A stretch of DNA of 52,254 nt from Nitrospira sp. (GTDB lineage: Bacteria; Nitrospirota; Nitrospiria; Nitrospirales; Nitrospiraceae): contig JAOUMR010000016.1 of NCBI GenBank assembly GCA_029881435.1, forward strand, positions 1 to 52,254. Reading direction: 5' to 3'. Below are positions 35,559 to 44,443 of this stretch, in pieces. Each line of letters starts with the position of its first letter. The stretch's first letter is position 1. The position numbers and the translations under genes were made by a program. Under the pieces are notes generated by a model. It was given only the letters and a program-made list of their open reading frames with translations. It did not search any database and was not told where the DNA came from.

Positions 35559-35951
35559 ATGGTCGACGAGGAGCAAGGATTCGTCGTTCGTGACAGGCGA
35601 GGAAGTGCAGGGGGAGAGAGCCCTCCGGCAACGGCTTCACCCGCTAAAGAAACAACATCTTCTGCTGCCGCATCAACTGAATCAGCTCATGGAGCTCCGG
35701 TACCTCCGGTTACCTTTTCTTCATTTGTGATTTCGCTCGGCTCGTCGTCGCTCATGCTGATGGGTGAGCAACTGGACCCTCAACAATCGCCCGTACCTGT
35801 GAACCTGCCGCAAGCCAAAGAGATTATCGATCTATTGTCTGTCCTGGAAGACAAGACTAAGGGTAATCTGACCCCTGATGAGCAGACGGTTCTGCGTGAT
35901 ATGCTCTACGCGCTTCGTATGAAGTATGTCACGTTGGCCTCACCCAAATAA
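35559..35951 (+). CDS. DUF1844-family protein
   Basis: The 130-residue protein has a low-complexity Ala/Ser/Pro/Thr N-terminal half and a conserved C-terminal DUF1844 domain from about residue 48 (PPVTFSSFVISLGSSSLMLM), ending with AKEIIDLLSVLEDKTKGNLT and the helix LRDMLYALRMKYV. The function of the family is not established; it is usually a small soluble protein of about this size. The ATG at 35559 has an AGAGG-type site. It stands 137 bases upstream of the NtrY-like kinase on the same strand. Confidence 0.85.
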   Translation: MVDEEQGFVVRDRRGSAGGESPPATASPAKETTSSAAASTESAHGAPVPPVTFSSFVISLGSSSLMLMGEQLDPQQSPVPVNLPQAKEIIDLLSVLEDKTKGNLTPDEQTVLRDMLYALRMKYVTLASPK

Positions 35952-36088
35952 GATTTCGTTGTTCTGCTCGTTGTCCAACTCTCGACATCTCGCAATCTGT
36001 GTGCGTAGCTTTGGGACGGTGTTAGACGCCGATGAGTAGGTGTAGGCGGTGACCTTTTCTGATCGCGATGGTGTGTTGAGGCGGGTGC

Positions 36089-38422
36089 ATGTTTAAGCCG
36101 AACCGGCCTATGCACGCGGGAAGATCTGCGTTGGGAGAGGAGAAGGATCTTGAGTCAGCCGTGATGGGTGGTACGTTCAACAGGCCTTCGGCTAACCGGG
36201 ATCAGCCGCCTGAGCGAAAAAGACCTCACCTTCGTCCTGTCTGGATTGTCCTCATTCTCCTGGTTCCTTGCGTTGCCCTCACGTTGTATTACTCACAGAT
36301 TGCGGCGCCTGACTTGCAAGAGACCGGCTCCTTCTTGCCTACGACCAGCTATGCCCTGGTTCTTCTCCTGGTCAATTTGGACCTCATCGGTCTCGTGGTG
36401 TTGGTGCTCTTGTTGTCTCGAAACCTGATTAAGGCGTATTTCGAACGTCGACATCGGCTCGTCGGGTCAGGATTTCGCACGAAGCTCATCGCTGCTTTTA
36501 TCGGGTTCTCATTGATTCCTACCGTGTTGCTGGCGTTGCTCGCGAGCGGGTTGGTTAACAAGGCCGTCGATGTCTGGTTCAGCGAGCACATCGAGAAGGT
36601 CATGAAAGACTCCTATGAGGTGGCGCGTTTGCAGCATGCGGGGCATGTCTCGCTTGCCGTGAACAGTGCACGCGCAATCTCGCAGGAGTTGTTTCGCGAA
36701 GATATGCTCATCCCGGAACAGCGCGATCTCTTGATCGCCGCAATGGCTCGGAAACGGATGGAATATGGAGTTGCCGGGATTGAAGTGTTTTCGAACAAGA
36801 TGGAAACCTTGACAAAGGCGCTTGATGCCGAGATTCCCCTCGGTGTGTTGGAGTTGCCGATCAGCCAATTGGTGCTCCAAGTGATCAATGGGAAACAGGA
36901 GTTTACCTCTGTTCAGGAGGCTCAGACTGGACGATTAGTGCGTGCGGCGATTCCGGTGGCTTCCGGCAGCCGGCGGGGTGAATTGGAGGGGGTCGTGGTT
37001 GTGGAAACCTACGTCCCTGAATCGCTGTTGACGAAGATGGAGGGGATCGGTCGGCAATATGCGGAGTATAAACAGATCAAGGCGATGAAGAATCCCATCA
37101 AAGCCGGGGCGTATCTGTTCGTTGCCGTGGTGACGGTCCTGATCCTGTTCAGTGCAACATGGTTTGGATTCTACGTGGCGCGCAGCATTACCGTTCCGAT
37201 CCAACGGCTGGCGGAGGCTACGGAAGCGGTTGCCCAGGGAGACCTCTCCGTGCAAATCGATGCGAAGGCGACGGATGAAATCGGAACCTTGATCGAGTCG
37301 TTCAATCGAATGACACAGGATCTGCAAGGGAGTAAGTCCAAGCTGGAAGAAGCGAACCTCACGCTCCGGAATACGAACGTTGAGTTGGACCGACGCCGCG
37401 CATACATCGAAACAGTTGTGGATACGATTGCTGCCGGTCTTTTGTCGATCGATCGGAATGGAATGGTCACCACGTTTAACCCATCGGCTGAACGCATTCT
37501 CGGTTTATCAGCTGACCGGTTCAGGGCGAAGCCGGCCAATGAGGTGTTCAAGGAATTTGGCTTGGACTTGTTTCAGACGGCCTATGATCGAATGCTGGCT
37601 GACGAGCGAGATGATCTCGATATTGAAGGACAGCTGGATATTCAAGGAAAGCTGATCACGATCGGCTTAAAAGGCTCTCGTATGCGAGATGAAGCCAATA
37701 AGGATTTGGGCTTTGTCTTGGTTTTTGAAGATCTGACGGAGTTAATTAAAGCACAGAAGGTCGCGGCCTGGCAGGAAGTAGCGAGGCGCGTGGCCCATGA
37801 AATCAAGAACCCACTGACGCCCATTCAGCTTTCGGCACAGCGGCTGCGCAAGAAGTTCTTTGAAAAGTCTCCGGATCTCGATCGGGTGTTTGACGATGCG
37901 ACCAATGTGATCATTAACGAAGTCGGTAGTTTGAAAGAAATGCTGGACGAGTTTTCAAAATTCGCCCGTCTTCCCGCTCCGCAAATGACGCGGCAGTCAC
38001 TGCATGATGTGGTTCGAGAAGTGGCGACGTTGTATCGAGAAGCGCAGAAGGATCTCGAGCTCATTCTTGATCTGGATGACGATCTGCCGTCCCTCAACTT
38101 CGATTGCGAACAGCTGCGGCGCGTGTTTGTGAATCTTTTCGATAACGCGGTTCAAGCGATGAGTCAAAAAGGGCGACTGTGGGTCGGCACAAAATATGAT
38201 ACGAAAAGACGGCGCGCTGTAGTGACGGTTGCGGACGAGGGGCCTGGCATTGCGCCAGAAGACCAGGAGCGTCTGTTTGTGCCCTATTTTACCCGGAAAA
38301 AAACAGGAACCGGATTAGGACTAGCGATCGTCCGCCGGATTATTACGGATCATGAAGGACAGATCCAAGCTGGGAATAATCAACCGAGGGGAGCCGTGTT
38401 TACGTTTGACTTACCGGTGTAG
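36089..38422 (+). CDS. NtrY-type sensor histidine kinase
   Basis: Membrane sensor kinase of the NtrY class. Of 777 residues, roughly the first 160 hold three hydrophobic helices (WIVLILLVPCVALTLYY; TSYALVLLLVNLDLIGLVVL; LIAAFIGFSLIPTVLLALL). An extracytoplasmic region follows, then a fourth helix (about 340-365), a HAMP domain and a PAS domain (about 440-545). The phospho-acceptor is His570 in ARRVAHEIKNPLTPIQLSAQ. The ATPase domain shows the N box (NLFDNAVQAM), DEGPGIAPED and TGLGLAIVRR. The sigma-54 regulator gene follows 95 bases later and is the obvious partner. The signal is unknown; NtrY proteins are linked to nitrogen and redox responses. Confidence 0.92.
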   Translation: MFKPNRPMHAGRSALGEEKDLESAVMGGTFNRPSANRDQPPERKRPHLRPVWIVLILLVPCVALTLYYSQIAAPDLQETGSFLPTTSYALVLLLVNLDLIGLVVLVLLLSRNLIKAYFERRHRLVGSGFRTKLIAAFIGFSLIPTVLLALLASGLVNKAVDVWFSEHIEKVMKDSYEVARLQHAGHVSLAVNSARAISQELFREDMLIPEQRDLLIAAMARKRMEYGVAGIEVFSNKMETLTKALDAEIPLGVLELPISQLVLQVINGKQEFTSVQEAQTGRLVRAAIPVASGSRRGELEGVVVVETYVPESLLTKMEGIGRQYAEYKQIKAMKNPIKAGAYLFVAVVTVLILFSATWFGFYVARSITVPIQRLAEATEAVAQGDLSVQIDAKATDEIGTLIESFNRMTQDLQGSKSKLEEANLTLRNTNVELDRRRAYIETVVDTIAAGLLSIDRNGMVTTFNPSAERILGLSADRFRAKPANEVFKEFGLDLFQTAYDRMLADERDDLDIEGQLDIQGKLITIGLKGSRMRDEANKDLGFVLVFEDLTELIKAQKVAAWQEVARRVAHEIKNPLTPIQLSAQRLRKKFFEKSPDLDRVFDDATNVIINEVGSLKEMLDEFSKFARLPAPQMTRQSLHDVVREVATLYREAQKDLELILDLDDDLPSLNFDCEQLRRVFVNLFDNAVQAMSQKGRLWVGTKYDTKRRRAVVTVADEGPGIAPEDQERLFVPYFTRKKTGTGLGLAIVRRIITDHEGQIQAGNNQPRGAVFTFDLPV

Positions 38423-38517
38423 AGGGAGAATGATCGTTGGTGCTCGTCGGGAAGTACGAACGTCATCGATGGTTTGTCGTATGCGAACTCTTGAGGGTGG
38501 GACGATAGGGAGGAAAG

Positions 38518-39909
38518 ATGTCGGCATCGATTCTCATTGTGGATGACGAAGAAGCGATTCGGACATCCTTGCGGAGCATCCTGGAAGATGAAGGATATGA
38601 AGTGGCCGTTGCAGCTACTGGAGCGGAAGCACTGAAGATCTATGGGACGGACCCGCCGGATCTCATGATTCTAGATATTTGGATGCCGGAAATGGACGGG
38701 CTCGAAACCTTGCGGCGTGTGAAGGAGTTTGTGCCTGCCACGCAGGTGATGATGATCTCCGGGCACGGGTCTGTTGAAACGGCGGTGAAAGCCATCAAGC
38801 TCGGTGCATATGACTATATCGAGAAGCCGCTGTCGCTGGAAAATGTCACGCTCCGTGTCAAGCATGCATTGGAGCAATACCGATTGGCACAGGAGAATCG
38901 ATCTCTACGGACCAAAGTCCAACAGAAATTTGAGCTAGTTGGGCATTCTCCGGCCATGCAACGGTTACGGGAACTCATCCGGACTGCCGGCCCTACGAAT
39001 AGTCGCGTGCTGATCGGGGGTGAGAATGGAACGGGAAAGGAACTGGTCGCCCGCGCCATCCATATGCACAGCATTCGTTCGGACCATCCGTTCGTTGCCG
39101 TTAACTGTGCCGCCATTCCCGAGACTCTGATTGAGAGCGAGCTGTTTGGTCATGAAAAGGGCTCGTTCACGGGAGCGACGTCGATGAAGCGTGGTCAATT
39201 TGAACAGGCGGATGGGGGAACCTTGTTTCTCGATGAAATCGGGGATATGAGTCTGAGCACCCAAGCGAAGGTATTGCGGGCGCTACAAGAGCAGCAGTTT
39301 ACGCGAGTCGGCGGTACCAAGTTGATGAAGGTTGATGTGCGCGTGCTTGCGGCCTCCAATAAGGACCTGGAGAAGGAAATTGGTCATGGGCACTTTCGAG
39401 AAGATCTGTTCTACCGTCTCAATGTTGTTCCTATTGTGGTGCCTCCATTGCGGGAGCGGCGTGAGGATATTCCTGCCCTGGTGCAACATTTCATGAAAGC
39501 CCATGCCGAGGAACAGGGATTACGGATGAAGGAAGTATTGCCCGAGGCGATGGCGGTGCTCCAGCAGTACGATTGGCCGGGTAACATTCGGGAACTGAGG
39601 AACCAGATCGAGCGACTCATGATCATGATCCCAGGATATGTTATTGAAGGCTCACAGGCCGCCATGTCCTTGCAGGGGAGAACCACCGGAGTCGTCGCAG
39701 TCGCCGTTCCGGCGTCCAATCCCCTTCTTGCAAAGTCATACGACTCACTCCGGGATGCTCGAAATGCATTTGAGAAAGAGTATATTAGCCGAAAACTTCG
39801 TGAGCATCACTGGAATATTTCGCGGACGGCAGAAGACCTCAAGATCGAGCGAAGCCATCTCCACAGAAAAATTAAGTTGTTGGACGTGGAGATGCGACCT
39901 GAAAACTAG
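38518..39909 (+). CDS. NtrX/NtrC-type sigma-54 response regulator
   Basis: Transcription activator that opens sigma-54 promoters using ATP. The receiver domain has the phospho-acceptor Asp53 in LMILDIWMPEMDG. The AAA+ domain shows Walker A GGENGTGKE, the sigma-54 contact loop as GSFTGA (a serine variant of GAFTGA) and Walker B GGTLFLDEIGDM. The C-terminal Fis-type helix-turn-helix lies at about 415-460 (HHWNISRTAEDLKIERSHLH). The 463-residue length is standard. The start is fixed by AGGGAGG. It pairs with the kinase just upstream; target promoters were not found in the window. Confidence 0.94.
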   Translation: MSASILIVDDEEAIRTSLRSILEDEGYEVAVAATGAEALKIYGTDPPDLMILDIWMPEMDGLETLRRVKEFVPATQVMMISGHGSVETAVKAIKLGAYDYIEKPLSLENVTLRVKHALEQYRLAQENRSLRTKVQQKFELVGHSPAMQRLRELIRTAGPTNSRVLIGGENGTGKELVARAIHMHSIRSDHPFVAVNCAAIPETLIESELFGHEKGSFTGATSMKRGQFEQADGGTLFLDEIGDMSLSTQAKVLRALQEQQFTRVGGTKLMKVDVRVLAASNKDLEKEIGHGHFREDLFYRLNVVPIVVPPLRERREDIPALVQHFMKAHAEEQGLRMKEVLPEAMAVLQQYDWPGNIRELRNQIERLMIMIPGYVIEGSQAAMSLQGRTTGVVAVAVPASNPLLAKSYDSLRDARNAFEKEYISRKLREHHWNISRTAEDLKIERSHLHRKIKLLDVEMRPEN

Positions 39910-39928
39910 AGATCGAAAAATGAGCGCG

Positions 39929-40555
39929 TTATGTGATACACGTCGAACAGGTGAGACTCTGAAATTTGATTGTGGGATGGGACTGGGCATACTCGTTGAG
40001 CGCGGCCTCAGAGATTTGCGAAGGATGGGACTTTCTGCAAGTCGGACAGATAGGGATCAATTGCTGTAAAGCCTCCATGTCGCTCACGGTTCGGTCAAGT
40101 TCGTTGATCGTTTTGGTCACCTCTTCTTCCCAGCTCTTTCGTGCTTCTGATTCCTGTTTAAGCGTGAATGCCGATTTCACTCGGGCGAGGAGTTCGACTG
40201 ACTCGACGGGCTTCCGAATATAGTCTTCTGCACCGGCGTCGAATGCGGCCTGTAGGAAGTCTTTCTGGCTGCGTGCAGTCACTACGATGATGGGAATCTG
40301 TGTCAACGCAGGAACTGCTTTGATACGTCGACAGGCCTCGACACCATCCAAGTCCGGCATCTTGATGTCCATCAGAATCAGGTCAAGACTGAGGGCGTTA
40401 TTGCCAGCGTGATCCAAGTCCAACTGTGCAAAGGCATCTCTTGCAGACGAGACTGTGACGAGATCACGATAACCTGCGTTCTTCAGAATATGGTGAAGGA
40501 GCAGCCGCTCATCAGGTGAGTCATCAACGATCAGAATACCCATCGAAATGGCCAT
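39929..40555 (-). CDS. response regulator with Cys-rich C-terminal tail
   Basis: Receiver domain (residues 1-125) with phospho-acceptor Asp63 in LILMDIKMPDLDG and conserved Thr/Lys (VTARSQKD; IRKPVESVE). A coiled-coil linker (about 130-165) leads to a short tail with CPTCRK and CSTC, a two-CxxC pattern similar to tails on some receiver-PAS proteins of the LPICxxCKKIR type. There is no DNA-binding domain, so output is probably by protein interaction. The gene runs against the NtrX gene (convergent). The start is either residue 1 or Met5; the tail could bind a metal. Its kinase is not obvious. Confidence 0.85.
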   Translation of the reverse strand: MAISMGILIVDDSPDERLLLHHILKNAGYRDLVTVSSARDAFAQLDLDHAGNNALSLDLILMDIKMPDLDGVEACRRIKAVPALTQIPIIVVTARSQKDFLQAAFDAGAEDYIRKPVESVELLARVKSAFTLKQESEARKSWEEEVTKTINELDRTVSDMEALQQLIPICPTCRKSHPSQISEAALNEYAQSHPTIKFQSLTCSTCIT

Positions 40556-40688
40556 TAATAAGGGTTTCAGGCATGGACATTGAACAGATTATGCCATGCC
40601 GTCAGTATAGGCAATATTTCTAGAGCATCAAGGAAAAAGCGGATCGCCAGGATTGGACAGCTCTTTCCGTGAGATTCCAATCGGCGCG

Positions 40689-40717
40689 TTGACCTCGGTG
40701 GTACCCTCCGCTAAGAT
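40689..40717 (+). promoter_or_regulatory. sigma-70 promoter of purM-purN
   Basis: TTGACC (40689-40694), 17-base spacer and TAAGAT (40712-40717). The transcript start would be near 40724, leaving a leader of about 60 bases before purM. No purine riboswitch pattern was recognised in it. Confidence 0.5.
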
Positions 40718-40785
40718 GCCCCCCCAACGACGCAGAACATTAGAGGGTAAGCAATCTTCAATCGTGGCCGTTTTGGGTATTATTT

Positions 40786-41823
40786 ATGACAACGTATCGT
40801 GATGCTGGCGTAGACATTGATGCTGGCGATGAATTTGTCGATCGTATCACGCCCCTCGTCCGGTCGACGTTTCGCCCGGAAGTCCTGACCAACTTGGGTG
40901 GGTTTGGAGGCCTGTTTGGTCTCCAGGCCGGCAAGTACAAAGAACCAGTCCTTGTCTCAGGAACAGACGGCGTTGGGACCAAACTCAAGATCGCGTTCAT
41001 GATGGAAAAACATGATTCCGTTGGAATTGATTTGGTCGCCATGTGTGTCAATGACATCGCGGTGAGTGGAGCCGAACCACTGTTTTTCTTGGACTATTTT
41101 GCGACAGGGAAGCTGTGTGTATCCAAGGCACAGGAGGTCGTGGCTGGCATCGCCGAAGGCTGCCGCCAGGCCGGGTGTGCTCTGATCGGTGGCGAGACCG
41201 CCGAGATGCCTTCATTTTATCCAGTGGGGGAGTACGACTTAGCCGGGTTTGCGGTTGGAGTGGTCGACCGCTCCAAGATCATTGATGGTCGGAACATTGT
41301 TCCTGGCGATGTGGTCCTAGGTTTGGCTTCTTCAGGACTCCACAGCAATGGCTACTCCTTGGCTCGGCGAGTTCTGTTTGACCAAGCCAAACTGACAGCT
41401 GTCAGTCGTCTCTCTGAGCTTGCTGGATCGATCGGCGAGATCCTCTTAACACCCACCAGAATTTATGCAAAGCAGATTTTGGCGCTCATTGAGCAATTTC
41501 CGATCAAGGGGATCGCACACATTACCGGCGGAGGTATTACGGAGAATCTCCCCCGCGTGTTCCCCAAGGGCGTACGAGCCAGGATCACTCGCAAGGCCTG
41601 GCCGGTGCCACCAATCTTCGATGTCATCGGGCGATTAGGACAAGTCGATCGTGACGAGATGTATCGGGTGTTTAATATGGGGATCGGGTTGATTCTTGTG
41701 GTGCCGCCAGACTCGGTGTCTGGGGTACTCGACCGCGCAGCGATGCTTGGCGATCGGGGCTGGCCTATCGGAGAAATCGTGGAGGCGAAAGACAGCGAGT
41801 CGGAGGTCGATTATGCCGATTAA
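40786..41823 (+). CDS. purM: phosphoribosylformylglycinamidine cyclo-ligase (AIR synthetase)
   Basis: ATP-dependent ring closure that makes aminoimidazole ribonucleotide in purine synthesis. The 345 residues start TYRDAGVDIDAGDEFVDRIT, typical for PurM, and carry the ATP-binding GTDGVGTKLKIAF, DLVAMCVNDIAVSGAEPLFF and GGETAEMPSFYPVGEYDLAG signatures. purN begins inside the last codons (11-base overlap), so the two are translationally coupled. Confidence 0.97.
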   Translation: MTTYRDAGVDIDAGDEFVDRITPLVRSTFRPEVLTNLGGFGGLFGLQAGKYKEPVLVSGTDGVGTKLKIAFMMEKHDSVGIDLVAMCVNDIAVSGAEPLFFLDYFATGKLCVSKAQEVVAGIAEGCRQAGCALIGGETAEMPSFYPVGEYDLAGFAVGVVDRSKIIDGRNIVPGDVVLGLASSGLHSNGYSLARRVLFDQAKLTAVSRLSELAGSIGEILLTPTRIYAKQILALIEQFPIKGIAHITGGGITENLPRVFPKGVRARITRKAWPVPPIFDVIGRLGQVDRDEMYRVFNMGIGLILVVPPDSVSGVLDRAAMLGDRGWPIGEIVEAKDSESEVDYAD

Positions 41824-42487
41824 CCGAACAACTCCTTTGAGAGTGGCGGTGCTGGCCTCTGGTCGCGGCTCCAACCTCCAATCTATTATCGATGCGATCG
41901 AAGCGGGATGGCTACAGGCACAAATTGTCGCCGTCATCAGTAACAAGAAGGATGCGGGTGCATTGGAGCGGGCTCGGAAACACGGACTCAAGGATTTGTT
42001 TATCGATCCCAAACCCTTCCTAGGACGACCGGACAGTCGCGAAGCCTACGACCGGTCGCTCTTGGACATACTTCAGCAGCACGAGGTCGAGCTTGTGTTG
42101 CTTGCCGGCTATATGAAAATCGTCACGGCAGCTTTGGTCAACGCCTATGTGAACCGTATAATGAACATCCACCCCTCGCTGCTGCCGTCATTTCCTGGAT
42201 TGGACGTACAGAAGAAGGCCATCGATTGGGGCTGCAAGCTCGCGGGCTGCACCGTGCATTTTGTGACGGAAGGTGTGGATGAAGGACCGATCATTATCCA
42301 AGCTGCCGTGCCGATCCTCAATGATGACACTCCTGAAACCCTCGCCGACAGAATTCTCGTCCAGGAACACAAGATCTATCCCCGCGCCGTGCAACTCTTT
42401 GCCGAAGGCCGATTGAAAGTCGAAGGCCGCCGGGTCTTCATCAATGATGGCAAGCCGGTTGGCGAGGCGATCATTAGTGCAGCTTAG
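41813..42487 (+). CDS. purN: phosphoribosylglycinamide formyltransferase
   Basis: Transfers a formyl group from 10-formyl-THF to GAR in purine synthesis. The 224 residues contain the phosphate-binding loop VLASGRGSNLQSIIDAI and the catalytic region NIHPSLLPSFPGLDVQKKAI, with the catalytic Asn-His and GCTVHFVTEGVDEGPII. The start at 41813 overlaps purM and has a CGGAGG site. It is slightly longer than E. coli PurN (212). The stop codon overlaps a gene fragment on the other strand. Confidence 0.96.
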   Translation: MPINRTTPLRVAVLASGRGSNLQSIIDAIEAGWLQAQIVAVISNKKDAGALERARKHGLKDLFIDPKPFLGRPDSREAYDRSLLDILQQHEVELVLLAGYMKIVTAALVNAYVNRIMNIHPSLLPSFPGLDVQKKAIDWGCKLAGCTVHFVTEGVDEGPIIIQAAVPILNDDTPETLADRILVQEHKIYPRAVQLFAEGRLKVEGRRVFINDGKPVGEAIISAA

Positions 42488-42534
42488 TGGCAGAGGTCGG
42501 CGCGCCTCTTTGCAGTCTCATAAGACATCTTCAT
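42484..42534 (-). pseudogene. short gene fragment related to 48690-48989
   Basis: On the minus strand the codons from 42534 read MKMSYETAKRRADLCH and then stop inside the purN end. This matches the opening of the 48690-48989 frame (MPLKMSYEAAKRRAETYT). About 20 bases before each start also match (ACCCTTCAC). It is a truncated duplicate left at the border of the accessory region. Confidence 0.5.
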
Positions 42535-42595
42535 CGGCGTCAGCAGGCGCAACGCTGTGAAGGGTGTGAGGCATGAGGGGCAAGGTGGTACTGAA

Positions 42596-42623
42596 ACGGG
42601 CAGGACTATCTAGCCCTGCCCGT
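42596..42623. terminator. hairpin between convergent purN and smbP-like gene
   Basis: A perfect 9-bp stem ACGGGCAGG/CCTGCCCGT with a 10-base loop lies between the two convergent genes. It has no T-run on either strand, so it is a weak or protein-assisted terminator candidate at best. Confidence 0.4.
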
Positions 42624-42660
42624 CGTAGATCCTCAGCGTTCGCTGTAGGTGTGGGATGTC

Positions 42661-43002
42661 TTATTTGACTTCATTCAGGTGTGTGAGGGCAGTTTCGGCA
42701 TGTTCTGTGGCAACATCGGCGTGGCCCGCTTTCCCATGTTCAACCGCTTCATTGAGATGATTAATCGCCTCGTTCAGGTGCGGATTCTTGCCTCCTCTTT
42801 CAGCATGGTTCCGTGACTTTTCCGCATGTGTTACAAGCGCTTCAGCATGGCCCTGTTTGCCATGGTCCACCGCTTCCTTCGCGTGCGTGACCGCGTCTCT
42901 CACGTTACCGGCTGGGGACGGCTGTGCATTCACCATAGGCACACAAATAAATGCTCCAAGCGCAACGACAATGAGAGCACCTCGGTAAAATTTACTGATC
43001 AT
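42661..43002 (-). CDS. SmbP-like small His-rich metal-binding protein
   Basis: Periplasmic His-rich helical protein resembling SmbP, which was described in the ammonia oxidiser Nitrosomonas europaea and binds copper and other divalent metals. The 113 residues have a signal peptide (GALIVVALGAFICVPMVNA) and a mature part of about 87 residues with 11 histidines. They recur in seven-residue-like units: VTHAKEAVDHGKQGHAEALV, and later LNEAINHLNEAVEHGKAGHA. The start has an AAAGGAGG site. Metal sequestration is inferred from the family. It sits beside repeats and a His-rich membrane protein gene. Confidence 0.85.
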   Translation of the reverse strand: MISKFYRGALIVVALGAFICVPMVNAQPSPAGNVRDAVTHAKEAVDHGKQGHAEALVTHAEKSRNHAERGGKNPHLNEAINHLNEAVEHGKAGHADVATEHAETALTHLNEVK

Positions 43003-43687
43003 CTTTGCCTCCTTTTATTGCATTAGTACTCACTGGTGAAAAAGACTCTCCGTACCTCAATATCACCTTATAAAGACCGTCTCTCTATAATTCACGCCGT
43101 CAACGGGCACGCGCTCTTCATTGTCCTCCGTCCCCGGTTCATCTCGCTGTGGTCGACAGTCAGTAAGATAGGTTTGGTGGAGGGCAGGGGATCCTGCCGT
43201 CGTTGGCTCCTTGTTTCACTTTTAACATACAAGGGGTTGTTCTGGTAGCATAGAAATTTGACCTGCGGTTTAGGAATTGTCCATAGTCCCAACTCCAACC
43301 ATCTGAGCCCACAGAAAACCATATTGGAAGCTGCAACGGAAGAGGCTATAGATGGCCCTGGTTTGCCCTGTTCCGGTAGCACCGTGGTAGCAGATTCTGA
43401 CTCAGACAATCAGACCTGAACAACCCACCCCGGTGGGGGTCGTAAAATTTCTGAGGGGGTCCCCCTCCATTCGCGCCGACCTCTCTTAACATACAGAGAA
43501 AAGAAAAAAGGGCGGGGCCAGGACGAGACACGAGCTACCTCCAACCAATGACGAAGCACGAAACGCCCAGGGGTTTAGAAAATCATTTGGCTTCTCTTAC
43601 TCGCCTCTTCAACGCAAAGACAGAGATTCAGGACACTCGGCATAGGTTCTCAAAGGAGTCGAATTCCATCCCGACTCAAGACCCACT
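43003..43687. other. gene-free stretch holding an IS-related repeat
   Basis: About 685 bases without a supported gene. The part from 43190 to 43400 is related to the IS630-type element at 46776 and to 49016-49165. From 43420 on there are short GC-rich palindromes (CCACC/GGTGG near 43430) and purine runs only. Confidence 0.5.
43190..43400. repeat. short non-autonomous relative of the IS630-type element
   Basis: The segment GACCTGCGGTTTAGGAATTG (from about 43260) matches the IS left end at 46776 (GACCCGCGGTTTAGGAGTTA). The segment near 43343-43375 (CCTGGTTTGCCCTGTTCC and GTGGTAGCAG) matches the IS right end near 47780. The transposase is missing between them, so it looks like an internally deleted or MITE-type copy. 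The 60 bases before it (with TTTAACATACAAGG) also match 49060 onward, so the repeat extends beyond the IS-like ends. Confidence 0.6.
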
Positions 43688-44443
43688 CTATTGAGAGTAG
43701 ATGAGGAGCAGAACACCAAAAAGGATCTCGGATCCCGCCCAGGCGACTTCCCACCGTTTCGTCACGTGAGGGGATGCGCCGGGTAGCCAGGACGCCAAGC
43801 CTTTGGACAAGGCCGCGCCAATACCGACTATGCCCAACAAGGAATGCTGAAACTGGATTTTTGCAATAGCGGGGTGATCTCCGTGTGAATGGCCGAACAA
43901 CCACAGCGAACCGGCCAGGGTCAAAAGGACGAGTGGGGCTGCCCACACGGTCTGGCGGCTCCTCCCGCTTCGACGGACAGCCTCAAAAAAGGCTATGACG
44001 AGGGCAAGGACTCCGTAGAGTTTATGTTCAATCAGTTCCCGGTCGTGGCCCCCAAATATGTCGACAAAGTTCAGCGAGCCAATCGGCCATGCGCCATGAT
44101 CATTCCCCAATAACACAAATCCTCCGACGACAGTGAGCGCACCAGGGAGGATGAATCGGGTCCAGAATGGCAGTGGGTACTGGAGCGCATTGCCCAACTC
44201 GGCCAAGCCAAACACCACAATGAAAAAACCAGCGACGTGATGGTTGAACTCTGAAAAATCCGTCTCTTGCGGTGAGCCCTTCCAGCGTTCCCTGGCATGC
44301 CCCTGTGGATAAGCAGGCGCAATACTTGTGTCAGTGGAGCCATCCTGATGATGGGAGGGAGCTTGCGCCTGCACGTCGGAAATGCAGGTTGACGAAACGA
44401 GGACGAGCAGGAGGACAGACAGCCGATAAGACCACCGCTTCAT
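43688..44443 (-). CDS. His-rich multi-span membrane protein
   Basis: The 251-residue protein (start chosen at MKRWSYR, 44443) has a signal-like first helix (LSVLLLVLVSSTCISDVQA), a His-containing extracytoplasmic segment and about six further helices. Histidines cluster at membrane borders: HHQDG, FNHHVAGFF, GNDHGAW, FGGHDRELIEHKL, and FGHSHGDHPAIAKIQFQHSL. That distribution suggests metal or heme binding, with some likeness in design to CopD-type copper proteins, but no family is certain. It lies 685 bases upstream of the SmbP-like gene on the same strand and is not obviously in its operon. Confidence 0.65.
   Translation of the reverse strand: MKRWSYRLSVLLLVLVSSTCISDVQAQAPSHHQDGSTDTSIAPAYPQGHARERWKGSPQETDFSEFNHHVAGFFIVVFGLAELGNALQYPLPFWTRFILPGALTVVGGFVLLGNDHGAWPIGSLNFVDIFGGHDRELIEHKLYGVLALVIAFFEAVRRSGRSRQTVWAAPLVLLTLAGSLWLFGHSHGDHPAIAKIQFQHSLLGIVGIGAALSKGLASWLPGASPHVTKRWEVAWAGSEILFGVLLLIYSQ

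Noticed and set aside
43420-43500. CRISPR-like or structured RNA from the GC-rich palindromes after the repeat
   Set aside because: No regular repeat-spacer spacing and only a five-base stem.
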